The notes under the pieces are model-generated. The model made no database searches, was not told the origin of the DNA, and saw only the letters and a program-made list of their open reading frames with translations. From positions 7,378,001 through 7,442,000 of the forward strand of contig NZ_CP075896.1 of assembly GCF_018604545.1 (NCBI RefSeq): a DNA stretch of 64,000 nt, in the 5' to 3' direction. Below, one piece after another: positions 40,711 to 52,981 of the stretch. Each line of letters begins with the position of its first letter. Positions within the stretch are counted from its first letter, which is position 1. This DNA is from Streptomyces koelreuteriae (lineage in GTDB: Bacteria > Actinomycetota > Actinomycetes > Streptomycetales > Streptomycetaceae). A program made the translations under genes and the position numbers.

Positions 40711-41313
40711 TCAGGTGGCGTCTCTGATCAGTCTTATGTAGCGCTTCCAGTCCCAGTGGCCGCCCGGGTCGGTGTGGTCGCTGCCCGGTACCTCGTGGTG
40801 GCCGATGATGTGGTCCCGGTTCCGGGGGATGCCGTGCCGCGCGCAGATCGCCGCCGTGAGCCGGGCCGATTCCTCGTACGCGGCGTCCGTGAAGTAGTCG
40901 GGCTGGTCGACCCAGCCTTCGTGCTCGATGCCGATGCCGCGCTTGTTGTAGTCCCAGTTCCCCGCGTGCCACGCGATGTCGGCCTCGCGTACGCACTGCG
41001 CCACATGGCCGTCGGCCGAGCGCACCACGTAGTGGGCGGACACCTGCTTCCTCGGGTTCCGGAAGATGGACAGGGTGCCGGCGAAGGTCGTCTGCGCGAC
41101 ATGGATGATCACGCGGTCGACGGGATGGCCTCGGGGGCGGTTCGACGCCGTGTAGTTGGCTCCGGTCGCCGGGTGCCACTCGGCCCCGGGGTGGTCGGGG
41201 GCCTGGGGCCGGGCCGCGGCCCGTGTGCCCGGGAGAAGGACGTAAGGAACGGCGGTGAGGGCGGCGCCCACGAGGATGCCTCGCCTGTTGGGGAGCGGTG
41301 CTGCCTGGTCCAT
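40711..41313 (-). CDS. Secreted N-acetylmuramoyl-L-alanine amidase (Amidase_2)
   Basis: This 200-residue exported cell-wall hydrolase has a short signal peptide (residues 1-34, Ala-rich end). The amidase_2 fold (residues 45-195) has DRVIIHVAQT (first zinc His), SAHYVVRSADG, GIGIEHEGW and DHIIGHHEVPGSDHTDPG (second His and catalytic region). It cleaves the bond between N-acetylmuramic acid and L-alanine. ATG 41313 with AAAGG at 9 bases is the start. It is monocistronic. Confidence 0.93.
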   Translation of the reverse strand: MDQAAPLPNRRGILVGAALTAVPYVLLPGTRAAARPQAPDHPGAEWHPATGANYTASNRPRGHPVDRVIIHVAQTTFAGTLSIFRNPRKQVSAHYVVRSADGHVAQCVREADIAWHAGNWDYNKRGIGIEHEGWVDQPDYFTDAAYEESARLTAAICARHGIPRNRDHIIGHHEVPGSDHTDPGGHWDWKRYIRLIRDAT

Positions 41314-41417
41314 GACGGGATGCCTTTCGCTTCGACGGATCCTCACGTTACGGCGCCTGCCGGACCGTCAGAAGGGAGCGAGGTGTTTCGGTGGACTGAC
41401 CGGCGAATGTGGATAAC

Positions 41418-41437
41418 TCGCCCACTCTTGTGGGTGA
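41418..41437 (-). terminator. Hairpin after the xylB-ROK genes
   Basis: TCGCCCAC-tctt-GTGGGTGA is an 8-bp stem with one G-T pair, 19 bases past the ROK gene stop (41456) on the minus strand and upstream of the amidase gene. A terminator is likely. Confidence 0.5.
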
Positions 41438-41455
41438 TGCGGGCTGTCCGAGGGT

Positions 41456-42664
41456 TCAGGCCCGCGCGGCGACGGCCGCCGGATCGTCCAGCACCGCCCG
41501 CACGACCGAGTGCGCGGCCCCCAGCAGCGGTCCCTGAGGGCCCAGCCGTGACACGGACACGGGACAGGCCGGACCCGCGGTGCGCCGCGCCAGCTCCTCC
41601 CGAAGCGAGGGCAGCAGCCAGGGCGCGAGACCGGACAGCTCCCCGCCCAGCACCACGCTCTCGGGATCGAGCAGATTGACCGCCCCGGTCAGGGCGACAC
41701 CGAGCGCGGTGCCCGCGTCACGCAGGGCACGGCGTACGTCCTCGTCACCTTCGGCGGCGCGTCCAGCGAGCAGTCCCACCCGGTCCTCGTCCGGCTCCAG
41801 GCCCGCCGCACGCAGCACCGCCTCCTCACCGGCGTACTGCTCCAGGCAGCCGCGTCCGCCGCACGCGCAGGCCGGTCCGTCCGGCCGGACCGGAACATGT
41901 CCCAACTCACCCGCGAAACCGCGTGTTCCGCGCAGCAGCCCGCCGTCCACGACGACGGCCGCACCGATGCCGATCTCCGCCGACACATGCAGGAAGTCGC
42001 GCGGTGTGCCGTCCTGGAGCCAGAGTTCGGCGAGTGCCCCGAAGTTGGCCTCGTTGTCCACGGTCAGCGGCAGATCCGCCGGCAGCAGGGCGCCGAGGTC
42101 CGTGTCGTGCCAGTCGAGGTTCGGGGCGCGTACGACGGTCCGGGCGTCCCGGGCCACCAGTCCCGGTACGGCCACGGCGAGCCCGGCGGGCCACAGGCCC
42201 TCGCCCTCCGCCTCGGCGACGACCCGGCCGATCAGCTCGGTGAGTTCGGCTGTGACGGGCCCGGGAGAACGGCCGCGGTTCGCGCCCTGCCGTATCGCCC
42301 GCGCCCGGGTCGTGCCACGCAGGTCGACGGCACAGACCGCGAGATGGTCGACGCCGATCTCCGCGCCGATCCCGGCCGGCCCGCGTCCGCTGACGGCGAG
42401 CGCGGAGCCGGGGCGGCCCACCCGGCCGGGCCGCTCGGGCCCCAGTTCCTCGATCAGCCCCGAGCGGACGAGTTCGTCGACGAGCGTCGAAACCGCTGCC
42501 CGGGTCAGCCCGATCCGCGAGGCGACGGCGGCCCGGGACAGCGGCCCCTCGGCGCGGACGGTGTGCAGGACCCGGGCGAGATTGCGGCGGCGCATGCCCT
42601 GCTGGGTGTCGGGCAGCCCGCGTCCCGGCCCGGCGGGGTGAGCCTCGTGCGGCGGTGCGGTCAT
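41456..42664 (-). CDS. ROK family transcriptional regulator (XylR-like)
   Basis: This 402-residue repressor has an N-terminal winged HTH (residues 25-85; SRAAVASRIGLTRAAVSTLVDELV) and a ROK sugar-kinase-like domain with an intact zinc motif CACGGRGCLEQYAGEEA near residue 255. It is downstream of xylB on the same strand (15 bases) and close to the divergent xylA, so it most likely senses xylose and represses both transcription units from the xylB-xylA intergenic region. Retained kinase-fold motifs do not prove kinase activity. Confidence 0.92.
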   Translation of the reverse strand: MTAPPHEAHPAGPGRGLPDTQQGMRRRNLARVLHTVRAEGPLSRAAVASRIGLTRAAVSTLVDELVRSGLIEELGPERPGRVGRPGSALAVSGRGPAGIGAEIGVDHLAVCAVDLRGTTRARAIRQGANRGRSPGPVTAELTELIGRVVAEAEGEGLWPAGLAVAVPGLVARDARTVVRAPNLDWHDTDLGALLPADLPLTVDNEANFGALAELWLQDGTPRDFLHVSAEIGIGAAVVVDGGLLRGTRGFAGELGHVPVRPDGPACACGGRGCLEQYAGEEAVLRAAGLEPDEDRVGLLAGRAAEGDEDVRRALRDAGTALGVALTGAVNLLDPESVVLGGELSGLAPWLLPSLREELARRTAGPACPVSVSRLGPQGPLLGAAHSVVRAVLDDPAAVAARA

Positions 42665-42679
42665 GCCTGACGCCAGTCC

Positions 42680-44122
42680 TCAGTGGGTGTCCGTGGGCCG
42701 CTCCAGCAGCGGGGCCGCGTCGGAGAGTACCCCGGCGATCCTGGCCAGCGTCTCCTCGTCCCGCTCGACGGCGTCGAGCACCGGCCCGGCCGCCGTGTCC
42801 CAGCGGCGTGCCACGGCCGCCGCGTCCTCCCCGGTCAGCAGCCCGGCCGCCTGCGCGGCCGCGCCGAGCGCCACCAGCTCCTTGGCCTCGGGCACCTGCA
42901 CGGGACGCCCCGACAGCCTTCGTACGGTCTGCTGCCAGGCCGCGCCCCGGGCGCCGCCGCCGATCAGCAGCAGGGGCGCCGAGGGGTCGGCGTCCTGGTC
43001 CAGGACCAGGTCGAGCGCGCCGAGCAGGGAGTGCACGGCACCGTCGTAGGCGGCCTGGAGCAGTTGGCCGCCGGTGGTGTCGTGGTGCAGACCGTGCAGC
43101 AGGCCGGAGGCGTTGGGCAGATTCGGGGTGCGTTCGCCGTCCAGATAGGGCAGCAGGGTGACGGCCGTGCCGGGCTCCACGGCGTCGCGGTCCAGGCCAA
43201 GGAGCGTCGCGACGCGGTCGACGGCGAGTGTGCAGTTCAGGGTGCAGGCCAGTGGCAGCCAGTCACCGCGCGCGTCGGCGAAGCCCGCCACCGTGCCGCT
43301 CGGATCGGCGGGCCGGTGCCGGGACACCGCGTACACCGTGCCCGAGGTGCCGAGACTCATCACCGGCACGCCCGGACGCAGCCCGAGGCCCAGCGCCGCC
43401 GCGGCGTTGTCGCCGGTCCCGGGCGCGACCAGAGTGCCCTTGGAGAACGGCAGATCGTGGCTGTGCACCGTGCCCGCCACCTCCCCGGGCCGGACCACAC
43501 GGGGCAGCAGGGCCGGGTCGAGCCCCACGTGCGCCAGGATCTCCTCGTCGTACGACTCCGTCCCGGACGCCCACCAGCCCGTCCCGGAGACATCGCCGCG
43601 GTCGGTCGTGCCCTGCCCGGTGAGCCGCTCGGTGAGGTAGTCGTGGGGGAGGCGCACGGCCTTCGTGGCCCGGACCGCCTCCGGCTCGTGCTCGGCCAGC
43701 CAGGCCCACTTCGTGACCGTGAAGGACGCGGCGGGGACGCTTCCGGTGCGCTCAGCCCAGTACTTCGCGCCGCCCAGATCCTCGGTCAGCCTGCGGGCCT
43801 GCGGCGCCGAGCGCACGTCGTTCCACAGCAGGGCGGGCCGCAGCGGCTCGCCCCGGTCGTCCAGGGTGACCAGGCCGTGCTGCTGCCCGCCGACCGACAC
43901 CGCGGCGGCCTCGTGCGCCGCGTCACCGCACTGGCGCAGGGCCTCGCACAACGCGTCCCACCACTGGCGCGGATCGCTCTCGCGGCCCGCCCCCGAGGAG
44001 ACGGTGTGCGGGGCCTGGCCGCTCGCCACGACCCGGCCGGTGGCCGCGTCGACGACCAGCGCCTTGGTCGACTGGGTGGACGAGTCCACGCCGACGACGA
44101 GCGGACCCTCGGCTGCTGACAT
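42680..44122 (-). CDS. xylB: Xylulokinase
   Basis: This FGGY-family kinase converts D-xylulose to D-xylulose 5-phosphate with ATP. The 480-residue protein begins the kinase fold with GVDSSTQSTKALVVD, has the FGGY signature region (GTGDNAAAALG) and the ATP-site ending GGGARGAAWQQTVRRL and ELVALGAAAQAAG. ATG 44122 has GAGGGAG upstream. It is divergent from xylA and precedes the ROK regulator gene. Confidence 0.95.
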   Translation of the reverse strand: MSAAEGPLVVGVDSSTQSTKALVVDAATGRVVASGQAPHTVSSGAGRESDPRQWWDALCEALRQCGDAAHEAAAVSVGGQQHGLVTLDDRGEPLRPALLWNDVRSAPQARRLTEDLGGAKYWAERTGSVPAASFTVTKWAWLAEHEPEAVRATKAVRLPHDYLTERLTGQGTTDRGDVSGTGWWASGTESYDEEILAHVGLDPALLPRVVRPGEVAGTVHSHDLPFSKGTLVAPGTGDNAAAALGLGLRPGVPVMSLGTSGTVYAVSRHRPADPSGTVAGFADARGDWLPLACTLNCTLAVDRVATLLGLDRDAVEPGTAVTLLPYLDGERTPNLPNASGLLHGLHHDTTGGQLLQAAYDGAVHSLLGALDLVLDQDADPSAPLLLIGGGARGAAWQQTVRRLSGRPVQVPEAKELVALGAAAQAAGLLTGEDAAAVARRWDTAAGPVLDAVERDEETLARIAGVLSDAAPLLERPTDTH

Positions 44123-44182
44123 CGGGTTTCTCCCTCTGCTCTCGTCCTGCTCCGGTCCTGCTTCTCTCACTCCGGGACACCT

Positions 44183-44244
44183 TGTCTCTTCCCGGAAGGG
44201 CGCTGTCTCTTCCCAGAGAGGTGCTCGCATACTAATTTGTAAAT
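44183..44244. promoter_or_regulatory. Candidate ROK operator sites between xylB and xylA
   Basis: TGTCTCTTCCC occurs at 44183-44193 and 44204-44214, spaced 21 bp (two helical turns). Closer to xylA an AT-rich island contains ACTAATTTGTAAAT, with ATTT-GT-AAAT (44235-44244) as an inverted repeat, similar to XylR half-sites. The divergent promoters of xylB and xylA must both lie here. Confidence 0.45.
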
Positions 44245-44260
44245 CGCCATGACGAAATAG

Positions 44261-45451
<1,191 letters not shown>

Positions 45452-45505
45452 GCACACGCGCGCGTGGACGCGTGCCTGTGCGGGCGTCGGCCGTACCGCC
45501 TGGAA

Positions 45506-45581
45506 TGCTACGGAATCATGCGATCCACGCCATGAGTCCGTAGCAACTCCCGTGCACCGCTCGCGCCTTGAGCGGTGCACG
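45506..45581. promoter_or_regulatory. Two consecutive large stem-loops after xylA
   Basis: The first, 45506-45545: TGCTACGGA, an A-G mismatch and TCATG pair with CATGA and TCCGTAGCA around a 10-base loop. The second, 45551-45581: CGTGCACCGCT pairs perfectly with AGCGGTGCACG around a 9-base loop. The first could terminate xylA; the second ends 15 bases before the next ATG and may regulate it. Confidence 0.6.
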
Positions 45582-45596
45582 GTGACCCTGGTCGGT

Positions 45597-45917
45597 ATGG
45601 CCATGCCGCCCGTACCGCCTCAGCGGCGGAATCCGCTGCTCATCCTGATCACCGTGCTCGTGGCCGCCGCAGCCGTGTGCGCGGTGGTGCTGATGGCCAG
45701 GGGAGGCGACGACTCGCCGGACCGGGAGCCGCCCGCCGGGAGCACGAGCCGCACCCCTGCCCCGTCCTACGGCATCCCCACCAAGCTGCCCACCGAAGTG
45801 CCCAGCGAGCTGCGGACCCGGCTGCCGTCGGACTTTCCGAGCCGGCTGCCGAGCGATCTGCCCAGCGACCTCGAATCGCTCCTCCCGTCCCTGGACACCG
45901 GCGAGCTACTGCCGTAG
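45597..45917 (+). CDS. Small membrane-anchored protein with Pro/Ser-rich LPSD repeats
   Basis: This 106-residue protein has a short proline-rich cytoplasmic start, one transmembrane helix (residues 15-37, LLILITVLVAAAAVCAVVLM) and an extracytoplasmic tail built of repeats like LPSDFPSRLPSDLPSDL. I do not recognise a family. ATG 45597, ATG 45603 or GTG 45582 are possible; none has a clear ribosome site, and a strong hairpin ends at 45581. The C-terminus overlaps the convergent SWIM gene by 12 bases. A spacer-like surface protein is possible. Confidence 0.6.
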   Translation: MAMPPVPPQRRNPLLILITVLVAAAAVCAVVLMARGGDDSPDREPPAGSTSRTPAPSYGIPTKLPTEVPSELRTRLPSDFPSRLPSDLPSDLESLLPSLDTGELLP

Positions 45918-47179
45918 AGGCGCCTCCTCCGGCGCTGATCCGTCCCCGGCGGCCGGATCCGCCGTCGTCAGGGCCGTCGCCGGATCCTGTGCGGCGCCTC
46001 CCGCGGGCATCCAGCGGCCGCGTTCCTCGACGTACGGCCACCATCGGCCGTCCCGGCCGAGGCGCAGCTGGACCGGTGCGCCGACGACCGTCCACCGGTT
46101 GCCGCTCGCCCGCAGCTCCGGCCGCTCGTCCGTGTCCCAGGCCGACTCCAGGGCGGCACGCGCGCGTGCGAGCGTTTCGCCCTCCACCTGCCACTCCTCG
46201 TCGAGCACGGCCAGTGCGGCCGTACCGCCGAGGTGCCAGGCACGGACCGCTGCTTCGAGCGCCTCCGGGCCCCGTCCCGACCCGTCGGCGAGACGGTCCG
46301 CCACCTCGCGTCCGGGATTGCCTGCGGCCAGCCGCACCGCGTCCTGCGTCAGAGTCAACTCCGCTTCGGAGGCACCCCGGAGGGCCTCCGCGAGCAGGCG
46401 GTGGGCCTGTACGGCGGTCCGCGCGGCCAGGAACTCCAGCGCGGCCGGGTCGATGCCGGGAGCGGGCGGGGTCTCGGTGTCCAGGGACCGTGGCACCCCC
46501 GGCTCGCCCGGGAGTCCGGGCAGGTCCGGCAGCGGAGGGAGGATGTCACCGGCCGCGTACGCCTCGGCCGCGTCCACACCCTCCGGCCCGGAGGACTCCG
46601 CGGGGGATCCGCCGCCGCGGGTCTGGAGAGCGTCCAGCAGGGCGGCTTCGTCCCGGCCCCGCATCAGCATCAGGACGAACGGGTCCTGGTCCAGCAGCCG
46701 TGCCACCTGGTAGCAGAGCGCTGCCGTGTGCCCGCAGTGGTCCCAGGCGTCGCAGTCGCACTTGGGCTCCAGATCGCCCAGGCCCGGCAGTAGTTCGACG
46801 CCTGCGGCCGCCGCGTCCTCGACCAGGTGCGGCGGCATCTCCCGGTCCAGCAGCGCCGCCACATGCCCGGCCCGCTCCACCGTCATGTCCAAGAAGTGGT
46901 CCCACTGTTCGGATGAGAGCTCCGCCAGCAGGACATCGGCCCGGTGTGCCGTGCGGTCGCGGTCCTGGACGACGGCCGTCAGCCGCCCCGGGCGCACCGA
47001 CACCGCGCCGACCGCTCCCGCCCGGGCGAGCCGACGGCCCGTCTTGAGCTGCGCCGAGTCCAGCGCCGTGTCCTCCAGTGACTTCAGCCAGGCCTGGCCC
47101 CACCAGGTCTGCGCGAAGCCCCGGCCGCGCGCGGGCGGCAGTGCCGCGAACGTGCGCTCCATGTCTCCGTCGTGTCGAT

Positions 47180-47183
<4 letters not shown>
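45906..47183 (-). CDS. SWIM zinc-finger protein encoded with SNF2 helicase
   Basis: This 425-residue protein has an N-terminal conserved region (RGFAQTWWGQAWLKSLED near residues 20-40) and a SWIM zinc-binding motif CDCDAWDHCGH at about residues 142-152, predicted to bind DNA or protein. The C-terminal half is variable and acidic. It overlaps the helicase gene by ATGA and is clearly cotranscribed. The pair (SWIM protein then SNF2-family helicase) is widespread in actinobacteria, but its role is not established to my knowledge. Confidence 0.88.
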
Positions 47184-50020
<2,837 letters not shown>

Positions 50021-50159
50021 GGGGGGAGGTGCGGAGGAGAGTGCGGAGGAGGGTGCCGGGAGAGTCGGATGCTCGCTTATGGCTAATTCCTCAAACTTGA
50101 CTAGCGGGGTGGAGTCGCCGAGGGTACAGCACGTCTGGCGTACACGGGTATGACTGAGG

Positions 50160-50175
50160 TGTGATCCGAGTCACT
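50160..50175. promoter_or_regulatory. CRP-like operator
   Basis: TGTGA-N6-TCACT fits the Crp/FNR-family consensus TGTGA-N6-TCACA with one mismatch. It lies in the 283-base gap between the SNF2-SWIM operon and a small membrane protein gene, upstream of both, about 130 bases from the latter ATG. Confidence 0.45.
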
Positions 50176-50303
50176 ATGAGTGGGTCAGGGGTGTGTAGGG
50201 GTCGCACCTCAGGGATGTCTCAGGGTCGCGGTCAGGAACCGCCGCGGGCGCGGGCCCGTTTTCGAGACAGAGAGCGGCAGTGGCCGCGAAGGAGGCGACA
50301 GAC

Positions 50304-50486
50304 ATGTCCAAGAACGCCAAGATCGCCGCAGGTGGTGTGGCGGTCGGGCTCATCCTGTTGATCTGGCTGCCCTGGTGGGCAGCGCTCCTGATCATCCTGG
50401 GGGTCCCGGCCGCCGCGTATCTCGCGCTGGACCCGTCGCAGCGCCGCAGGCTGCGCCGAGCCACCCGCAAGGAGATCGGCCGCTAG
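50304..50486 (+). CDS. Small membrane protein
   Basis: This 60-residue protein (MSKNAKIAAGG...) has one or two hydrophobic helices spanning residues 8-42 (LILLIWLPWWAALLIILG) and a strongly basic C-terminal tail with RRRLRRATRK. ATG 50304 has GAAGGAGG upstream, a near-ideal site. No family is recognised. It could be a membrane-anchored nucleic-acid- or lipid-head-group-contacting protein, but this is a guess from charge only. Confidence 0.7.
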   Translation: MSKNAKIAAGGVAVGLILLIWLPWWAALLIILGVPAAAYLALDPSQRRRLRRATRKEIGR

Positions 50487-50573
50487 GAATGCGGCCGCCG
50501 AGGCGCTGACCCGGCGCGGCCGAGACCGTCGCCGGATCAGACGGACCAGCCGGACGACCTGGATTCCCCCGGA

Positions 50574-51542
50574 TCAGTTCGGCCGTACGGCCATCTTGTC
50601 GAGCGCTTCGAGGAGCCCCGGCAGCTCCGGCCCCCGGCCCACCGGCAGGACCTCGCCGGGTTCCTCGTCGAGCAGCACGAAGGCCATGTCGTCGGTCCTG
50701 GCCACGAGCGACCAGCCCGGGCCGTCCGCCCGCAGGGTCCGGGCGTCGGCCGTCGCGAACGACGACCGGACCCGTCCCAGCGGCGGCGGCGAGTCGATGT
50801 AGGTGCGGGCCTCCGCGAGGACTCGCCGGATGCCGCTGTGACTCGGCAGAGCCTTCTCCGCGCTCTCGTCCGGGGTGTCGGCCGCCTGGCCCTCGTCGTC
50901 GCCCGGCGCTGTCGAGGACTCCAGCTTCTCCGAGGCTTCCGGCGCCTCCGAAGACCCTGGTGCTTCCGAAGCCTCCAGCGCCTCCGAGGTATCTGGCGCC
51001 TTCGAAGAACCCGGCGCCTTCGAAGAACCCGGTGCAACGAAGGCCGAGTCGTCGACCTGCTCCCGCCATGTCGCCCACTGCAGCGCGATCTCGTCCGCGC
51101 CCAGGCGCCGCTGGGCCGGCCCCCAGACGGTGGTGTCCGGCGGAGCCAGCGGCGGCCGGTCGTCGGCCTCCGGGTCGGGATCGTGCGGCGCGGGCACTCC
51201 GGGCGCCGCGACGGCGACCGCGAGCGGCCAGCCTGGCAGGGCCGCGACGACGGAGCGCTCGTCGGGCGACAGCTCGTACTCCATGCCGCAGTCCCAGGAG
51301 GCGATCGCGACGGCGACCAGGGAGACGTCGTCGATGGCGACGGTCCAGCGGGAGCCGTCGCCGTCCTGGCCGAGCACCAGCCCGTATCCCTCGGCGAGCG
51401 GTGCGAGACCGAGCGCCGCGCACGCCTCCGGATAGTCGTCGCCGAGGACGCTCGGGAACTTCGCAGGCGTCAGCAGTACCGCCGTGAGCACATAGAGCGC
51501 GTCGTCCGCGGCGGCGACGACGTCCTCGTCCGTCCCGGCCAT
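50574..51542 (-). CDS. Hypothetical protein with hexapeptide-repeat linker
   Basis: This 322-residue acidic soluble protein has two ordered parts: residues 1-165 (starting AGTDEDVVAAADDALYVLT, with a 'SWDCGMEYELSPDER' core) and residues 235-322. A linker of about 45 residues made of six-residue repeats such as APGSSK, APDTSE and APEASE joins them. I recognise no catalytic motif. It resembles acidic Streptomyces-specific proteins that read one input and report on another, but no function can be assigned. ATG 51542 has GGGGAGG at 5 bases. Confidence 0.7.
   Translation of the reverse strand: MAGTDEDVVAAADDALYVLTAVLLTPAKFPSVLGDDYPEACAALGLAPLAEGYGLVLGQDGDGSRWTVAIDDVSLVAVAIASWDCGMEYELSPDERSVVAALPGWPLAVAVAAPGVPAPHDPDPEADDRPPLAPPDTTVWGPAQRRLGADEIALQWATWREQVDDSAFVAPGSSKAPGSSKAPDTSEALEASEAPGSSEAPEASEKLESSTAPGDDEGQAADTPDESAEKALPSHSGIRRVLAEARTYIDSPPPLGRVRSSFATADARTLRADGPGWSLVARTDDMAFVLLDEEPGEVLPVGRGPELPGLLEALDKMAVRPN
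50901..51035. repeat. 18-bp imperfect repeat encoding the hexapeptide linker
   Basis: About seven tandem 18-bp units (reading APGSSK, APGSSK, APDTSE, ALEASE, APGSSE, APEASE, KLESST on the minus strand) encode residues 170-214 of the hypothetical protein at 50574-51542. The copies diverge from each other, so this is old expansion rather than a fresh one. Confidence 0.7.
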
Positions 51543-51673
51543 CCCAGCCTCCCCATCGGTTCGTCCAACGGCGCGCACCCTAGTGCGCGCGGAAGCCGCT
51601 TGTCACGGCCCCGCAAGCGCACCCGAGCTGCAATTTTCCGGCGGACGGGGCGAATCGGCCGTCCGGACCGTGC

Positions 51674-51973
51674 TCACGGCGCCGTAGGCAGCCCCAGCAA
51701 CTCACGGGCCACGGTCCGCGGCGACTCGCCGCGTTCCCGTGCGAGCGCGATGACGGCCCGGCAGGCCAGCTCGTTCACCCCGAACGACAAGGCCTCCGGC
51801 GACACCCAGCCGGCCGCCTCGTCGGCCCGCTCCTGGTCGTCCTCCGCGCCCGCCGCGACATAGACCGCGGCGGCCTCGAAAAGGTTGTGTGGACGTTTGT
51901 CCCCGTCGGTCTTGGCCTCCGTGCGCAAGGCGTCGGCCACTCTTCCCCCGGCCTTGCGGAACCTGCCCCACAT
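51674..51973 (-). CDS. Hypothetical small basic-N-terminal protein
   Basis: This 99-residue protein begins MWGRFRKAGGRVADALRTEA and contains a conserved-looking block HNLFEAAAVYVAAGAEDDQERADEA (residues 30-53, stated in pieces) and VNELACRAVIALARERG near the C-terminus. ATG 51973 has AAGGTGG 6 bases upstream. It is divergent from the MpaB-type oxygenase. Family unknown to me. Its frame and strong start make it real. A GCTTG/CAAGC hairpin near 51596-51619 may end its transcript. Confidence 0.65.
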   Translation of the reverse strand: MWGRFRKAGGRVADALRTEAKTDGDKRPHNLFEAAAVYVAAGAEDDQERADEAAGWVSPEALSFGVNELACRAVIALARERGESPRTVARELLGLPTAP

Positions 51974-52028
51974 GCTGACCACCTTCCCCCTGTGCGGTTG
52001 TTGTGTCTGATCTTTCATCTCCCGGCCA

Positions 52029-52043
52029 CCAACGTAAAGTTGG
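52029..52043. promoter_or_regulatory. Palindrome in divergent promoter region
   Basis: CCAAC-GTAAA-GTTGG is a perfect 5+5 inverted repeat between the divergent gene at 51973 and the oxygenase at 52070. It is embedded in a wider ATCTC/GAGAT pairing. An operator for an unknown regulator is plausible. Confidence 0.35.
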
Positions 52044-52069
52044 AGATCCTGTGGCAGAAGGGGGACACG

Positions 52070-52972
52070 GTGAGACGCTTCGACCGGCTGGTGCGGATCC
52101 GGCGGATGGACCCGTACCGGGAGGCCACGGACATCTACCGGCTGAGCGTGGCGTACGAGTTCCCCTGGGACTTCACCCGCGCTCTGGAACTGGCCCTGTA
52201 CCGCACCTACGCCGTACCGAGCATCGGCCGCCTGCTCGCGCGGACGGCGGAGCTCACGGAGCGGACGCAGAAGCGCTACGACGACACCTCGCTGCTCCTC
52301 GATGCCGTCGTCGAGCACGGCTTCGGCAGCGACCGGGGAAAGACCGCGATCCGCCGCATCAACCAGATGCACCGCGCCTATGACATCAGCGACGACGACA
52401 TGCGCTACGTGCTCTGCACCTTCGTCGTGATGCCCAAACGGTGGATCGACGCCTACGGATGGCGCAGGATGTCGCGCCACGAGATCGTCGCCAGCGCTGT
52501 CCACTACGGCACGCTGGGCCGGCACATGGGCATCAAGGACATCCCCGAGACGTACGAGGAGTTCGAGACCTGCCTCGACGACTACGAGGCGGCCCACTTC
52601 GCCTGGGACCCGGACGCCCGGCGGGTCTCGGACGCCACGCTCGACCTGATGGCGTCCTGGTACCCGCGCCCGCTCGCACCCCTGCTGCGCACCACGACCC
52701 TCGCGCTGCTCGACGACCCACTCCTGCACGCCTTCCGCTACACCCCGCCGAGCCCGGCCACGCGCGCGTGGGTGCGTCGTGCCGTACGGCTGCGAGGGCG
52801 CGCCGTCCGGCTGACGGCACCCCGGCGCGCCCCGCACTTCGCCCGCCAGAACTGGGAGATCAAGGGCTACCCGTACGGATACCGGCTCGCCGACCTCGGC
52901 ACGCGGCCGGTCCCGGGCCTCAGAGGCTGCCCCGTACGGCAGGCGGAGGCGACGGGCACCGAGGCAGGGTGA
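52070..52972 (+). CDS. DUF2236 / oxygenase MpaB-family protein
   Basis: This 300-residue protein has the pattern of the MpaB/Lcp-related DUF2236 family of heme b oxygenases: YRLSVAYEFPWDFTRALELAL near the N-terminus, RRINQMHRAYDISDDDMRYVLCTFVV (His region; given in pieces) and YGTLGRHMGIKDIPETYEEFE. Members include latex-clearing and mycophenolate side-chain-cleaving enzymes, but most are uncharacterised. GTG 52070 has AGGGGGAC upstream. It is divergent from a small hypothetical gene and convergent with a methyltransferase. Confidence 0.82.
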   Translation: MRRFDRLVRIRRMDPYREATDIYRLSVAYEFPWDFTRALELALYRTYAVPSIGRLLARTAELTERTQKRYDDTSLLLDAVVEHGFGSDRGKTAIRRINQMHRAYDISDDDMRYVLCTFVVMPKRWIDAYGWRRMSRHEIVASAVHYGTLGRHMGIKDIPETYEEFETCLDDYEAAHFAWDPDARRVSDATLDLMASWYPRPLAPLLRTTTLALLDDPLLHAFRYTPPSPATRAWVRRAVRLRGRAVRLTAPRRAPHFARQNWEIKGYPYGYRLADLGTRPVPGLRGCPVRQAEATGTEAG

Positions 52973-52981
52973 CGCGGCGGC

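Noticed and set aside
50304-50486. Small membrane proteins (16549, 37438, 50304) as type I toxins
   Set aside because: No antisense RNA-like or antitoxin gene is evident, and each has a normal ribosome site and single-gene setting.
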